A stretch of 64,000 nucleotides of DNA, taken from NCBI GenBank assembly GCA_025738555.1, contig JAOVFP010000003.1, positions 1,178,001 through 1,242,000 on the forward strand. The letters are read 5' to 3'. The notes under the pieces were generated by a model that saw only the letters and a program-made list of their open reading frames with translations, ran no database searches and had not been told where the DNA came from. Source of the DNA: Cyathus striatus. Taxonomy: Eukaryota; Basidiomycota; Agaricomycetes; Agaricales; Nidulariaceae. Of this stretch, positions 45,954 through 57,443 are shown one piece after another (positions within the stretch are counted from its first letter, which is position 1; every line of letters starts with the position of its first letter). The position numbers were made by a program, and so were the translations under genes.

Positions 45954-48536
45954 GGGCTGCTAACTTTTCGAGTTCCTATCGAGTTTTTCGAGTTAAACTC
46001 GAGTCACACTTAAGTTACAGTCGAGTTCCACTTTTGAGCTCGCTTATTTTTTTCGAGTCAAAGTTAAGTTACCTTGAGTGGACTTAAGTTCCTCGCTTTT
46101 TTTTTTTTGGAAAAGTCGAGTTCCCTCGAGTAAACTTAAGTTCATCACTTATTATTTTTTTGAGTGAAAGTCGAGTTCCTTTGAGTTAAGTTAAGTTACT
46201 CACTTGTATTTTTTGAGTGAAAGTCAAGTTCCCTCAAGTCAAGTAGAGGGGATGCTAATATTTCGAGCTCCTGTTAATTTTTTCGAGTTAAAGTTAAGTT
46301 TTTTGAGTGAACTTAAGTTCTTCACTAAGTTTTTTTTGGTGAAAGTTGAGTTCCTTCGAGTTATATTAAGTTCCAATCAGGTGTAAGTTGAGTTCCGAAT
46401 ATTCTAGTTTCAAAAGTTCAAATGTACAGTAAGTATACACTAATCGTTCCCATACCCCCGCCTGATGTTTTCTACAGCTCTGCTCAACAATTCCCACGCA
46501 CTCCTCCCGCCTTTATTTACACACATTTGCATGCATGTTGTACTATCCATCACTTACATCAACACAAATATTCATCACCGCGTCATCAACGTGTGAACAC
46601 ATCGTGGAATTGTTGATGGGCACTCTTCCTAGTCATCATCCTTAACAGTGAGCAAGTCTTTTCTTAAATTTTTAGCTCAGTTCTTGCTCTTTTTCTTTCT
46701 ATCTTTTTGCATCACTTAATGTAAGTTGTTATACACATAGTAGACCATATTATATTAAGTAATAATGCAAATAAACTTATAAAAAATGTGAGTTACATAT
46801 GTATTTAGTCTGAAAAGCGGAGGCGTGGGAAAATATGGGCGGGAGGGCGGGAAAGCGAAAAGAGGTCGGAATGATCAGCGAAAGCGTGGGAAAATGTTGA
46901 GCAGGGATGCGGACAGCAGTGAACAGTAGAAGCGGATGTGTGGGAAATAGAAGTGGACAGCAGTGAGCATCAGAAGTGAAAGGCGGAGGCGTGGGAAACT
47001 ATGAGCGGGAGGGCGGGAATGATGAAATGCGCGGGAAATTGCGAGTGGATTAGAGGAGAAGCGAAAGCGTGGGAAATGCTGAGCGGAAAGCGGACAGTAG
47101 TGAAGCAGAATAATAACGGAAGCGTGGGAAATCATGAGTGGGAGGGCGGGATAGCATAAGCAGAGATCAGAATGGTAGTGGAAGCGTGGGAATTTATGAG
47201 CGGAGGCGCGGGCAACAATGAGCAGAGTGTGGGAAACATTGAGCGCGAAAGTATGTAGGCGCGATATGTTAAGCGGAAGCGTGGGAAATTATGAGCGGAG
47301 GTGCGGGCAACAATGAGAATGTGCAATTAATAAGAAATGAATAAACATTGAATTATAGGCGTGGGAAACAGCGAGCGGGGGGGCGGGAAACAACCCAAAC
47401 TACTGTATAATTATTGTAAGGTACTCATACAATACAGGTATACAACTTGCTTATTTTTCGAGTAAAAGTTAAGTTCCCTTGAGTAAAGTTAAGTTTCTCG
47501 CTTATTTTTTTGAGTGAAAGTTAAGTTCCATCGAGTCGAGTTGAGTTCCTCACTTATTTTTTTTCGAGTAGAAATTAAGTTCCATCAAGTTCCTCGCTTA
47601 AGCTAAATTCGAGTGTCAGTCGAGTTACCATCGAGTTACCTTCGAGTGGTAAATGACAACTCAACTCCACTCGAATTTGAGTCGAGTTCCATTCGAGTTC
47701 CATTCGAGTTCCAGTTAAGTTCCTACTTTAAGTTCCTCAAATTCCATTACTTAAAACCCATACTTTATTATTGTGCTCATTGTTGTTGTGATCCCTTAGC
47801 TCGTTGTTTCCCACGCCCACCCCTGCCGCCGGGGATGTGCAAAAATAGCACCATCACATCAGTCATCAAATCCCCGATAACTCCACTCGCTTCTGACGCA
47901 TTGATGGTGATCGCATCGCACTTCTTCCATCATCATGCTCAGCAGTGAGCACGTATTTTGTGCACTCTTCTCTCACTTTTTGGATTCTTCCTGTAATTTT
48001 TTTTTTACAATATGAAGCTAGTTATTTTGTATGTAATATAACATCTTAGTTGCATAAACATCATGTACTGTGATTACATAAAATATAGCATTAATAATAA
48101 TAAATTGAGCTTATCATACTATTTCATAGGTAATTTAGCTGTACAGTTGAAGCATTTAATATACATTCATGTTCACAAAAATATTGAGAGGAATTGCCAA
48201 AAAAACTCGGCCAGAAATAAAAATAATGGGTGCTCACTGTTTATGACGATGATGAGACTTATGAATGCGATCAAACGCGCCGTGGAAAACAACGTGCGGC
48301 ACTCATTGATCAATTTGATGGAGATTCAGGGGCGTGGGAAATAATGAGCGCGGAGGCACAATAGTAAGTGAGCATTAATCTAATAATCCATAGCAGCGTC
48401 GGAATGTCTGCGATATACCATACAAATTCAGATAATTTACATTTATCGAGTTACAGGTGAGTTCCTAAGTTGAGTTCCACTCGAGTTCCAGTCGAGTTCC
48501 ATTCGAGTTACCGGTAACTCGAAAAGTTGACGGCCC
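45954..48536. mobile_element. Non-autonomous TIR transposon with 10-base target duplication, second member
   Basis: 2583 bases, ends GGGCTGCTAACTTTTCGAGTT and (reverse strand) GGGCCGTCAACTTTTCGAGTT, flanked by the perfect 10-base repeat gtctcaccac (45944-45953, 48537-48546). Dozens of TCGAGTTCC/AAGTTAAGTTCC-type words fill 45970-46400 and 47450-48515. The centre (46800-47390) is an array of gcgtgggaaa and gggcgggaa words, also found singly in the element at 6649-12627. No transposase frame. Class by target length Mutator-like, uncertain. Confidence 0.9.
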
Positions 48537-49075
48537 GTCTCACCACAAAGGCCGCATCACGAACACTCGACACGCACACAGCGCATGCCGAGCACTCGCA
48601 CCTCCTTTCTTTCTTTCTTTTTCTTCCTCTCGCGCCCCTTTTCTTCTCCCCACCTCGTGGTCTCTTTGCTTTCCGGTTGCTTCCTCCTTACTTCCTTCCC
48701 TTGTTCGTCTTGTCCTCGTCGTCCTCCTTAGTACTATTCCGGTCATGCTATACGGTATAAAAAACCAACACTTATCCATTTCCCTTCGTTGCTTTTCTCT
48801 TACTGTCATTCAGTGAGGCTGTTCCGACACAGCAGCCTTTCATCAAACGCCCAAACATATATTCAAACAGGACCATACAACGAACCAAGTACCCACTGCA
48901 CTGCCTTCAGCCTAGCACTCAAGCCGAAATCGCGAGGACCACTGAACGCCATAGCTATAAAAAAAACACGTCCAGCCTAATCGCAGTCCCAAACTTGAAA
49001 ATTAAAAATGAGAGTTCTATAATTTGCAATGGGCATGGTTACGTACTCCACTTACGAACGACGCGAATTCCATCT

Positions 49076-49255
49076 TCAATTCTTCCCCGAGTCGTTATCA
49101 AGTGGCTTTTCAGGCGAAACTTGCCCAGATGAGGTTTCGTTTGTGGAAGGTGGAGGTGGGTTATTATGAGAAGTGGCGTTGACCGATTTGCTGGCAGTAG
49201 TCGGTGCTTCGGAGGCGTCGCCGTTGCCTGGTTCTGAGTAAAATCCAGTCGCCAT
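49076..49255 (-). CDS. Conserved small open frame of unknown function (block A copy 2)
   Basis: 59 residues from MATGFYSEP with PPPPSTNE, counterpart of 21256-21411. The frame stays open upstream to 49327 (TQPPSILYRNPQ), suggesting an exon. Unknown function. Confidence 0.3.
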   Translation of the reverse strand: MATGFYSEPGNGDASEAPTTASKSVNATSHNNPPPPSTNETSSGQVSPEKPLDNDSGKN

Positions 49256-49748
49256 CAATCGTGCTTGTGGATTTCTATATAGTATGGATGGTGGTTGTGT
49301 GGTGGGTACTGCCAACCTGCTGTGCATGTTTTTTATAACGGGTTTAGTTGTTTGCGGACGTTTTGAAAACTGACTGTGTATCTGCTGTACAATAACGTAC
49401 TATACCCTGGCTAAATAAAATATCTCTGTATCTTCTGGATTGATCACTTACAGCATGGAGCGTACCTGATATAGGCGGAACTCTCGGTCTCATCGTGAAT
49501 TATCGTAATTATGCGATGCTTGATGTTAGTCTTTTCCAGATACATTTGTAATCATTGTGAACTTGAAGCTCTATACATGAATACAGTATTACTAATCGGA
49601 TATGAAATAAGTATGCCCAGATGAATTGGAGGGAGACCTAGAGATTGAGTAAGAGTAGAACATTCCATTTGGTACTCGTTGAGCTAGACATATAACCGCG
49701 AATCTATATATAAATCGTCCAAAACAATACAAATTTTCCTTCTAACAA

Positions 49749-50728
49749 TCACGTAGATCCCCGTTCCACATCCTCTGAATCACAATCGTGCCCTTTCTTA
49801 CACTTGACAAACACCCATACAAAAATACCCAATAAAAGCCCTATTATCTGTTGACATGAAATGGACATAATGTTCCTATCACCGTAAATGCACGTATATC
49901 CCTTTCTCCCCATTCATCCATTCATACACTTTGCTTTCATTCATTCTTCTCTTTATTCTTTTATACAATGGTCACTAGTAGATACCTATATATACCAGAC
50001 AGTAGATACATATTCACCTCAGTCGTTATACTACACAATAACACTGAGGTGAGAATTCTAGTTACCTTTTCTACTTATATCTCGTACTTACATCACACAT
50101 AGATTAACATTACTTACCGTGTGTATAGGTACAGTCGTTATACTACACAATAACACTGAGATTAACATTACTTACCGTGTGTATTGGTTATTCCTTTCTA
50201 CATTATCACTGTAATAACCACCCCCCCATAAAATCCAACCATCTGGCCATGATACACCCACGTATGCAGATGTCTCATCCTATTGAGAACAGACGCCCCA
50301 GCCCATCCTGCACCAGCGGCAATTGGTATAAGAAGAAGTAGCGATATACCAAGTGCAGCGGTGAAAGCTGAATCGGGAAAGTATGCGACTCTGCGAGCAC
50401 TAATAGTCCGCCTACCGGAGCCGATACCTAACCGGACCAGATGCTTCCTCCGATTGCACCTATGAGCAATGCAGAGTGATTATCAAAGTGTTGCTGTCCG
50501 TCCATTACGTTTCCGAGGAGTCTGATTTAGAGTTGTGTGTTAGGATAGTTCCGTGTGGTGATAAGGGGTGATTACTGACAGTGATAAAATGCTACTGGCG
50601 ATTCCTAGGATTAATAATGGCAGCATAACAAAACTAGAACAATGCTAAGTTAACGGAAATTATAAAAGTTGATTATAGACTTACATAATTTTAGGTATGG
50701 AAGGGTTCTGTTGGTTCTGGCGAGTCAT
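49749..50728 (-). pseudogene. Membrane protein of unknown family, copy B
   Basis: Exon 1 50728-50685 (MTRQNQQNPSIPKI), then helices VMLPLLILGIASSIL, GAIGGSIWSG and ISLLLLIPIAAGAGWAG, a final helix GLLLGIFVWVF and tail EDVERGST. Broken by TAG where copy A has TCG (after GSIWSG), by a frameshift soon after, and by the solo LTR inside the last exon. Keeps the first exon that copy A lacks. Confidence 0.65.
49849..50202. mobile_element. Solo LTR
   Basis: 354 bases starting TGTTGACATG and ending CTTTCTACA, flanked by the 5-base duplication ttatc (49844-49848, 50203-50207). The empty site is visible in block A (near 22938). Internally a ~50-base unit (cagtcgttatactacacaat ...) is repeated. It is the remnant of an LTR-LTR recombination; different from both copia LTRs in this window. 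Confidence 0.9.
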
Positions 50729-51169
50729 GTTGTGAGAAAATGTATCAGGGTCTAAGGTAGATGTTGATAGTGAATAATATAACAGTTAATTGTATGGGGT
50801 CGACGGTGGGAAGTGTCAGTCTTATATGCCAAACCAGTTTGAATTGTGGGGTTTACATATTGAATTTCAATTCACATATTGTAATGAATAGTTTGACACG
50901 TGACGTATAACTCCAACTTCGTCATCGCTCCACTTTGTCTCTGAATCATTCAGTGAATCGCCCTCGACGTCGTCTACAGGTTAAGGCATTCAATTCTCAA
51001 CAGTTAACATATACCTCTTTAAACTTCCAATTGTCGTTATCGACGTAAAACAGTTGATTGACATGTTGAGATTGTCTGTTCTCTTTGATTCCGTGGCTGC
51101 GATGTAATACAGATGTACATAAATGAGAGATTATTGTATCAAAGGCATTAAGGTAGTAACTAAGGTTGT
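50729..51169. other. Intergenic, nothing assigned
   Basis: No open frame or repeat recognised; 3' flank of the gene at 51170 and upstream region of copy B. Confidence 0.4.
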
Positions 51170-52735
51170 TTAGTTTGGTCCGCGCTGAGTGGGCCGCGTC
51201 CGTTGTGACACACGGGTGCCAGCACCAGCAGGTTGGAACTTCACCTTAGGGACGTAGTCCTTATCAACCTTTTTATCGACCTTATCTAATTTGGCTTCCG
51301 CTTTAGCATCACTATCATCCAACTTCTCCGTTTTAGCTTTAATCGCAATGTGTTCTTGTGTATACCGCTCCCTGGAAGCCTTTAGTAAAGGAGAAATAAT
51401 GTGACCAGGCTCAGAAAATGGCGATATGAGTTTCCCGCAGAGTTCCCTGATCGTTTTCTGAATATCTTCCTCAGAAATCTGCGTCGGAACATTCTGACTA
51501 TCCTCTTCCGAGATCTCCAAGTCATTGTCTTCAGAACTCTCCGTCGGCGCAACTTCTTTGGCATTACCTGTCGATAAATTCTTACCCTTCTCCTCAGAAG
51601 ATTTGTCTTCGGTAGGCAGCCTCCACTGGTCCATTACGACAAACGACATTCCCAGAAGGATTTGAAGTAGATCATCAGATGTCCAGCGTTCTGGAACGGA
51701 AATAGCAAGCGTGTCACTTTCGGCCTTACAGAAGGCCCAAACAAAAGCCCCATTGGTCAGGAATCCCCAACGGCACCGGTATGTGTCTAGTTGGGTCCAG
51801 ATCTGTATATTATTCAGCATCTGAATCAGTTTATTTAACATATGAAGCTGTACCTGATCCAATAGTTTGGCATGTTTTGTCGTTGAGAAGACATCTTTAA
51901 TTACACCTTTGTCATCTGAAAGTAACGGGTCGCTGAGCATGGCTGCAATGTCGGACTCTTTTATACTCCAGAATGTTTTGATCTCACAGATTGCACCAGG
52001 AGAAAAGACGAGGTCGGTGTCGCCACCTCGGCGATTTTCAGATCCTAGGTTTGACATCTTTTTCTTTGCGCTCTCTGTAGAATATCTCCAAACAGGGAGT
52101 AGTTTGGATATATTCATATACCTCATCTAGCATACGATAGTTATAAAAATCAAATCAAAGAAGGAAAAAAATAACCCACGAACCTTCAGTAACAGGTTGA
52201 GCGGGGTAACAATCTGTTGAACCACCTGCGTTCTAATATTTTCTTCCGATACGACAACACAGTCCTGGTCATCTTTGCTTTTTGGATCGTAGTTTGTGAA
52301 AAAACTGAACCATTCGGCAAGTCGGGAGATCGCCTCTCCCTGCTGCTCTGCAGACGGTAGGGGTAATCCATCAACACCCCTAGAGGTTTTATGGCCCTCG
52401 TAAACTTCCTTGTCAATTTGCGCATATCCTCGCAGATTCTTCAGCAATTCCGGAGCCAATTTTATCTGCCGTAAATTTGGAGAACGATGCATAGCTTTCG
52501 CAGAAACAGTAGTACCTGTATCGCCTTTAGTACTGTCTTCACCTTGTTTGAGTGGGCGGCAGCGGTAGACGTCCGGCAGCGGCAATATGCGGGATTTACT
52601 GACAGCGACTGGAAGTGTATAGCCTGGATCGTCTGGGTGCTTCGATTGCAAAGGGTGGACTAGCGTTGAGTTCGGTTTGTGTAACTTGTTGGGCAAATAT
52701 AGACCCCACACTCCTGGACTCGATGATCCCGTCAT
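51170..52735 (-). CDS. Unknown protein, possible PD-(D/E)XK-like nuclease fold
   Basis: Two exons on the minus strand (52735-52184, 52126-51170) encode 502 residues with a 57-base intron. The N-terminal 180 residues are helical and unrecognised. The second exon has GGDTDLVFSPGAICEIKTFW: an Asp followed ~10 residues later by E-I-K resembles motifs II/III of PD-(D/E)XK folds. Next come WGFLTNGAFVWAF and DLLQILLGMSFVVM, an acidic Ser/Glu stretch, and a Lys/Asp-rich, probably coiled C-terminus ending RVSQRTRPTQRG. Fungal effector-like and kinase-associated proteins sometimes carry such N-terminal folds; assignment here is inference. Gene structure is well supported. Confidence 0.65.
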
Positions 52736-53386
52736 GTAAGAGGAAGTAATGATTTAAACAGGAGGAAGTGTGGTATTCAGCTTAAAGATCAGAGCGTTGG
52801 GGGGATGATAAAAAAATTGCTTCAAAATGCGTGAATTTATACATCGCCTGAGTGTAGCAGGCTTCTTCCGATGCGTGTACTTAATAGGCCATTGTTGGAA
52901 AAACGACAAGCATCATATGGTACTTTTTGCACCTACAGAAGAACATCAGAACTTCCACATGATTGAGAAAACGAAAACAATGATGCTGTACATTATCAGT
53001 ACAATGAGAAATACCATGTCGGTAATATGTGGACCCACTCATTAGTGATATCTTCCACATGAGGAATAGAATCTTCTGGACTGCAACTTTTCCGCATTGA
53101 TGCATATGCATCCGTGCTTCGCTAACGGGTTGGGGACCTGTCGGCCACCCCTTCTACCTCCGCTCCACACGAAAGACTATCACTGCATGAAACAATAACT
53201 TACGATAACCCAAGTTTTCCGCGTCGCTTACATTTTACAAATCCTGAATATGGAACAATAGTTACTAATATATCACTATGCAGACATATAGGAATTACGT
53301 ACATAATGATATACTACATATAGAGATCACGAGCCACTCCGTTGATCAAAAGTCGGTTTACGTAACATTATATATATAATGTCTTC
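52736..53386. other. Intergenic region
   Basis: No gene assigned. A TATA-like run (tatatatataatg) lies at about 53369-53381, just ahead of the kinase-like copy 2. Confidence 0.35.
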
Positions 53387-53580
53387 ATGAATCATTCCCA
53401 CACCCCACCAAAACACCCCGCCAACACAGTTCACCAACATAACCCACCAATGGCCGAACATTCTCAACGACTGGTGAGTCCGTCAATCCAGTCAGGATTA
53501 CATGAGCTGAGTTGCAATGGTGTAGCACGAATCCTCTATCAGTCTCCTGACGATCACGAATCTCGTTGTTAACTCTCAAG

Positions 53581-54385
53581 GAGAAACAATTCCGGTCTCG
53601 TTGGAACGCTGTCGACCCGAAGAGGAAGACGGCAAACTGGAATGTTTAATCCTTGATCCCAAGCCTGGAGCTACAACATTCGAACTCGAAGTTTCGGTGA
53701 AAGATGGTATAGGATATGGAAGATGCGGCGTAGTACTCGGCACAAAGCTTGAGGCTCTCTGGGATCTCTCTGATCCTGATCCGGATGAAATAGTGTCACC
53801 GGGTCCGGAATATCTTCCACCGCTTGTACTTAAAGTGGCCGGTGAAAGTCACATGGATCACTTGGGAAAAGAGGCTCTTAACTACGGCTGGCTTAGATCT
53901 CTTCAGGGCGTCGCTGTACCTCGTTATTATGGGTGGTTTAATCTCTCTCTTCAAGAAGGACAATCAATTTCCAGATTACAAGCATCGGACGAAGATTCGA
54001 ATAATCGTGTGCTATCAATATTGGTACTGGAGCGTGTAGGCGATCATATAACTTTGAAGGAGTCCGAAGATGACATGTAAGTCTGCTACAATGATACTTG
54101 TGTGACAAATGATTTACAAATAGCCGCCTTTTTGATAGCGAAGACATTCGCGATGTTTTTAGAGATATATCACTGAAGTATGTTGTACACAGGGATATCC
54201 GCGCTCAAAATATATGCCAGGCTCCAAAGTCTCCTCCCGGATATGCTGGGGAATATTGCTCGTTTCATGAGCGAATACATAACTATCGTATAATTGATTT
54301 CGACGCATCGACATTGTCTAAAGAACATACACGGCCTGTTATCTCTTCACACCATATTGTTGAAATTGGAACTTTGTATAGGTAG
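53581..54385 (+). CDS. Short protein kinase-like protein, copy 2
   Basis: Main exons 53581-54076 and 54124-54385, joined in phase. Glycine loop IGYGRCGVVLGTKL, candidate lysine in LVLKVAGES, catalytic loop VVHRDIRAQNI with a full HRD and Asn, metal loop RIIDFDAS. This is the best preserved of three copies. An upstream exon ending CGACTG at 53473 with GTGAGT is visible, but its ATG frames (53387, 53450) do not match the phase of 53581; copy 1 has ATGACTG at the equivalent place, so the start codon may be lost or lie elsewhere. Total ~250 residues, without a clear C-lobe end. Substrate unknown. Confidence 0.6.
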
Positions 54386-55019
54386 AACTAACTAGTGAGT
54401 AATAAGTTGTCCATTATTATATACTTATCTCATGAGAGTATACCGCCTTCTAGATAAGCCTTCGAAGTCATTCCAGGTGATGGAGTCTGGATTTCAATTG
54501 GTTTATATCCTGATTAGAATGTTTTAGACATTTGGGTTTGTTAGCGTCATTGGCGGGTGTCCCATCTAAGTATTATATAGGTATGCTTTAATGTAGTTGG
54601 TGCTATATATGTCGGAGATGAAAGAACAAAGGCCAAAACAAGGCAGTTATCAGAATACTTACGACTGACTTGAGGCAGAAAAGATTCAACAGAAATGAGG
54701 CGTCGATTGGGTTTAACTGTACAAAAGTAGCTAGTCATATTCATTGTTTCCAAGTTCCAATGTGCTTTGCTGGAACCACTAGGCGTTGCGGACTGTCCAA
54801 ACTTGGTCCAAACCTGTTGGAAGTTGGAACAATGGAGGCGGATTACATAAGTACATATAACACGTGCTGTCTGTTCTGTTGATTGATATTATGTAATTAC
54901 GTAATTATATAAATGTTGGCTAGTCCGAGACTTAGAGCTAACGGTTTGTATTCCCACCAAGTCCAGCACACCACAACCCACCAACGGCCGAAAGATCCCA
55001 ACGACCGGTCAGTACTTCA
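54386..55019. other. Intergenic between kinase-like copies
   Basis: No gene recognised. Upstream of copy 3 the phrase acggccgaaagatcccaacg (54983-55002) is homologous to the 5' exon of copy 2. Confidence 0.4.
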
Positions 55020-55079
55020 GTGCGTGAAAACTTCAGGAATATACGAGCTCACTGGCATTGGAACTCTGAAGGAGAAAAT

Positions 55080-55890
55080 GTCCTAGTCTCGTTGCTATGC
55101 CGTCGACCAGAGGAGAACGACGATAAACTAGAATTTAGAATTCTTGAACCCAAGCCTGGAGCTAAAACATTCGAACTCGTAATGTCCGCAAAAGACGATG
55201 TAGGCTATGGTGGATGCGGCGTAGTACTTGACACCAAGCTGGAGGCTCTCTGGGATGATTCTGATCCTAAATCGGAAAAAATAGATTCACCGGGTCCGGA
55301 ATATCTTCCACAGCATGTACTTAAGGTAGCAGACGAAGGCAACATGAGCGACTTGGGAAAGTAATCCATTAAATACGGCTTGCTTCGAGAATTTCACGGC
55401 ATATCTGTACCTCGTTATTATGGGTGGTTTAACATCACTATTCAAGGACATACGTTTCTGGGAGTAGAATCCACGGGCGTAGATTCGGATAATCATATGC
55501 TATCAATTTTGGTGCTGGAGCGTGTGGGTGATCATATAACTATGAAAGAGTCGGAAGATGAAATGTAATTTTACTAAAATGATAATTATACGATAGATGG
55601 GTTAACGAATAGCGGCCATGTTTAATAGCAAAGATATTAATGATCTGTTTATAGATATATCGATGAGGCGTCTTGTACACGAGGATATCTGTCCTCCAAA
55701 TATATGCCAGACTCCAGAGTCTCCTCCCGGATATCCTGGGGAGCCCTGCCTGTATCTTGAGCGGGTGCATAACTATCGCATAATCGATTTCGATGCGTCT
55801 GATTTGGCTGAGGAACATTCGCCCTCTGCTATTGCTGTACATCATTTTGGTGAAATTCTAGGAACGTATAGGATGAATTTGATAAAATAA
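55080..55890 (+). pseudogene. Short protein kinase-like protein, copy 3 (broken)
   Basis: Clear paralog of copy 2 (VGYGGCGVVLDTKL, GPEYLPQHVLKVA, VPRYYGWFN). Broken by TAA at 55362-55364 where copy 2 has a Glu codon, and by one extra base after the intron near 55616 that shifts the frame before FNSKDINDL. Catalytic loop reads VHEDICPPNI (HED) and metal loop IIDFDAS. Confidence 0.75.
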
Positions 55891-56132
55891 TTGTTCTTGA
55901 AGAGAGCACGTTGCCCACATAACGTCCTCCAAGTAACGAAATGAGATTAAAAATATACGCCAAGTTGCTGCATTAGAATGTCAAGTTCCATAATGATTCG
56001 TGATGAATACAATCACAAAACATGGCGATTCATAAGGTAGAATACCTAGAATGTGCGAAAAATAGACACCACTATGAATCTGTGCAACCGTTCCAGTTAT
56101 AATGATCAGGACAGATACAATATAGCTATGCT

Positions 56133-57032
56133 TTATAATGAGCAAATGTAGTTAGTGCTATATCTATCATTCTGCATCCGTGAGACCTCCCATAGGTCAA
56201 CAAACATTTTATCGTCTGTATCTACGACCTGAATTCTCCTATCCACTTCTTTCCATTCCTCGAACTGCTTCTGCACCCAATATTCGTCACACCAATCATA
56301 GAATTGCTCGGGGCGAATTATAATCGATTGTAGTCTTGGAGCAGTTTCAATGATTATTTTGAGACTTTCCAGTAACAGGTCATGATATCGGTCGATGGAT
56401 AACTCAACGTGGGTTAACGCTGGTAACCACCCAAGCGCAGGAACAACGTCTTTTTCGAAGTGACCACCTATTGTAAGATGCGTGATTTGTAATAGATGAC
56501 CGCTTTGATACGCCGAGAAAACCTGCAACGTTGGGGCGTCCACTTCAAGCGACTGAAGAGGTAATGTCATAAAACTGTCGCAGACGGTAACAGCAATATT
56601 TCCCCTATAATGATTAGGCCAATACGCGAGATGCTGAACTCCAGTACAAATGGATAGTAAGCGCGACGCAAACCAATCTGATACGGATCGGGTAATCAGG
56701 ATGCGCCTAACATTCACTTCAAAGAATGATTGTGTCTTGGACTTCAAAGCTACGGTAAACTTGTCTTCGTGAATTAAATTATATTCCGAATTGAAGTTTC
56801 GGACAAAGTGCACGTGTCTGCCACAGAACTTGAGGGTTCTATATAAAATTGGCTCGATGCTTTCGTATCGAAGTCAACTACTTACGTAACAACATTGGTG
56901 AGGAAGAGCTTACCACCTCTGTGCCCGTTTACTGACCATAGATAATTCGACATCGGTGCGACGATATGGTTGCATGAGGACAACCCATCGGAATATGATA
57001 TCTTCAACCTCTGGCGGAAAGAAGAAGGACAT
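56133..57032 (-). CDS. F-box/LRR-like protein
   Basis: Two exons on the minus strand (57032-56914, 56859-56133), 281 residues. The N-terminus MSFFFPPEVEDIIFRWVVLM resembles an F-box helix, followed after the intron by CIEPILYRTLKF, a phrase typical of basidiomycete F-box proteins where the domain meets the repeats. Leucine-rich segments follow (LLSICTGVQHLAYWP, LPLQSLEVDAPTLQVF, LLQITHLTIGG, LPALTHVELS). Such proteins recruit substrates to SCF ubiquitin ligases; the substrate is unknown. It lies next to the inverted receptor segment and is transcribed in the same direction as receptor copy 2. Confidence 0.72.
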
Positions 57033-57443
57033 GGGGTCTGGGCATTGGTGCGAAAGACTATCGATAATTTTATATGTACATAAAAGCTCCGTATTAATAG
57101 TATTTGCATCTGACTCTGTCGGGACTCGGAGATGCTGGCATTGCTGCCATATGGATATGCCCACAGAACGTCATACCTATGTCGGGTATCAGGCGCAGCA
57201 CTAGTATATGTTTTTAGATGGCCCCCAACGCTCGTGGAGAACTTAATCGGTTTAGTCGGAACAAACATTGAATATAGCTGGAAAAACTACGTAGCATCGA
57301 CGACGACACCTGGCCTGACCTCAAACAGCACACAGTACTTAGCCGGAGGACTATACGAAGTTCCGTGTGGACTATCTAAGTACAAACATCATCTGCGCAG
57401 TACATAACAGATGTAATATCAAATCAAAAAGCATATATGGAGA

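Larger units (their letters stand above)
48537..50730 (+). repeat. Right part of the second copy of block A
   Basis: From about 48840 it aligns with 21003-23285, carrying the solo LTR 49849-50202 as an extra insertion. The stretch 48547-48800 has no block A counterpart that I could see. Confidence 0.75.

Noticed and set aside
46204..48344. Open frames inside the TCGAGTT array element
   Set aside because: Low complexity and repeat-derived; translations merely repeat array words.
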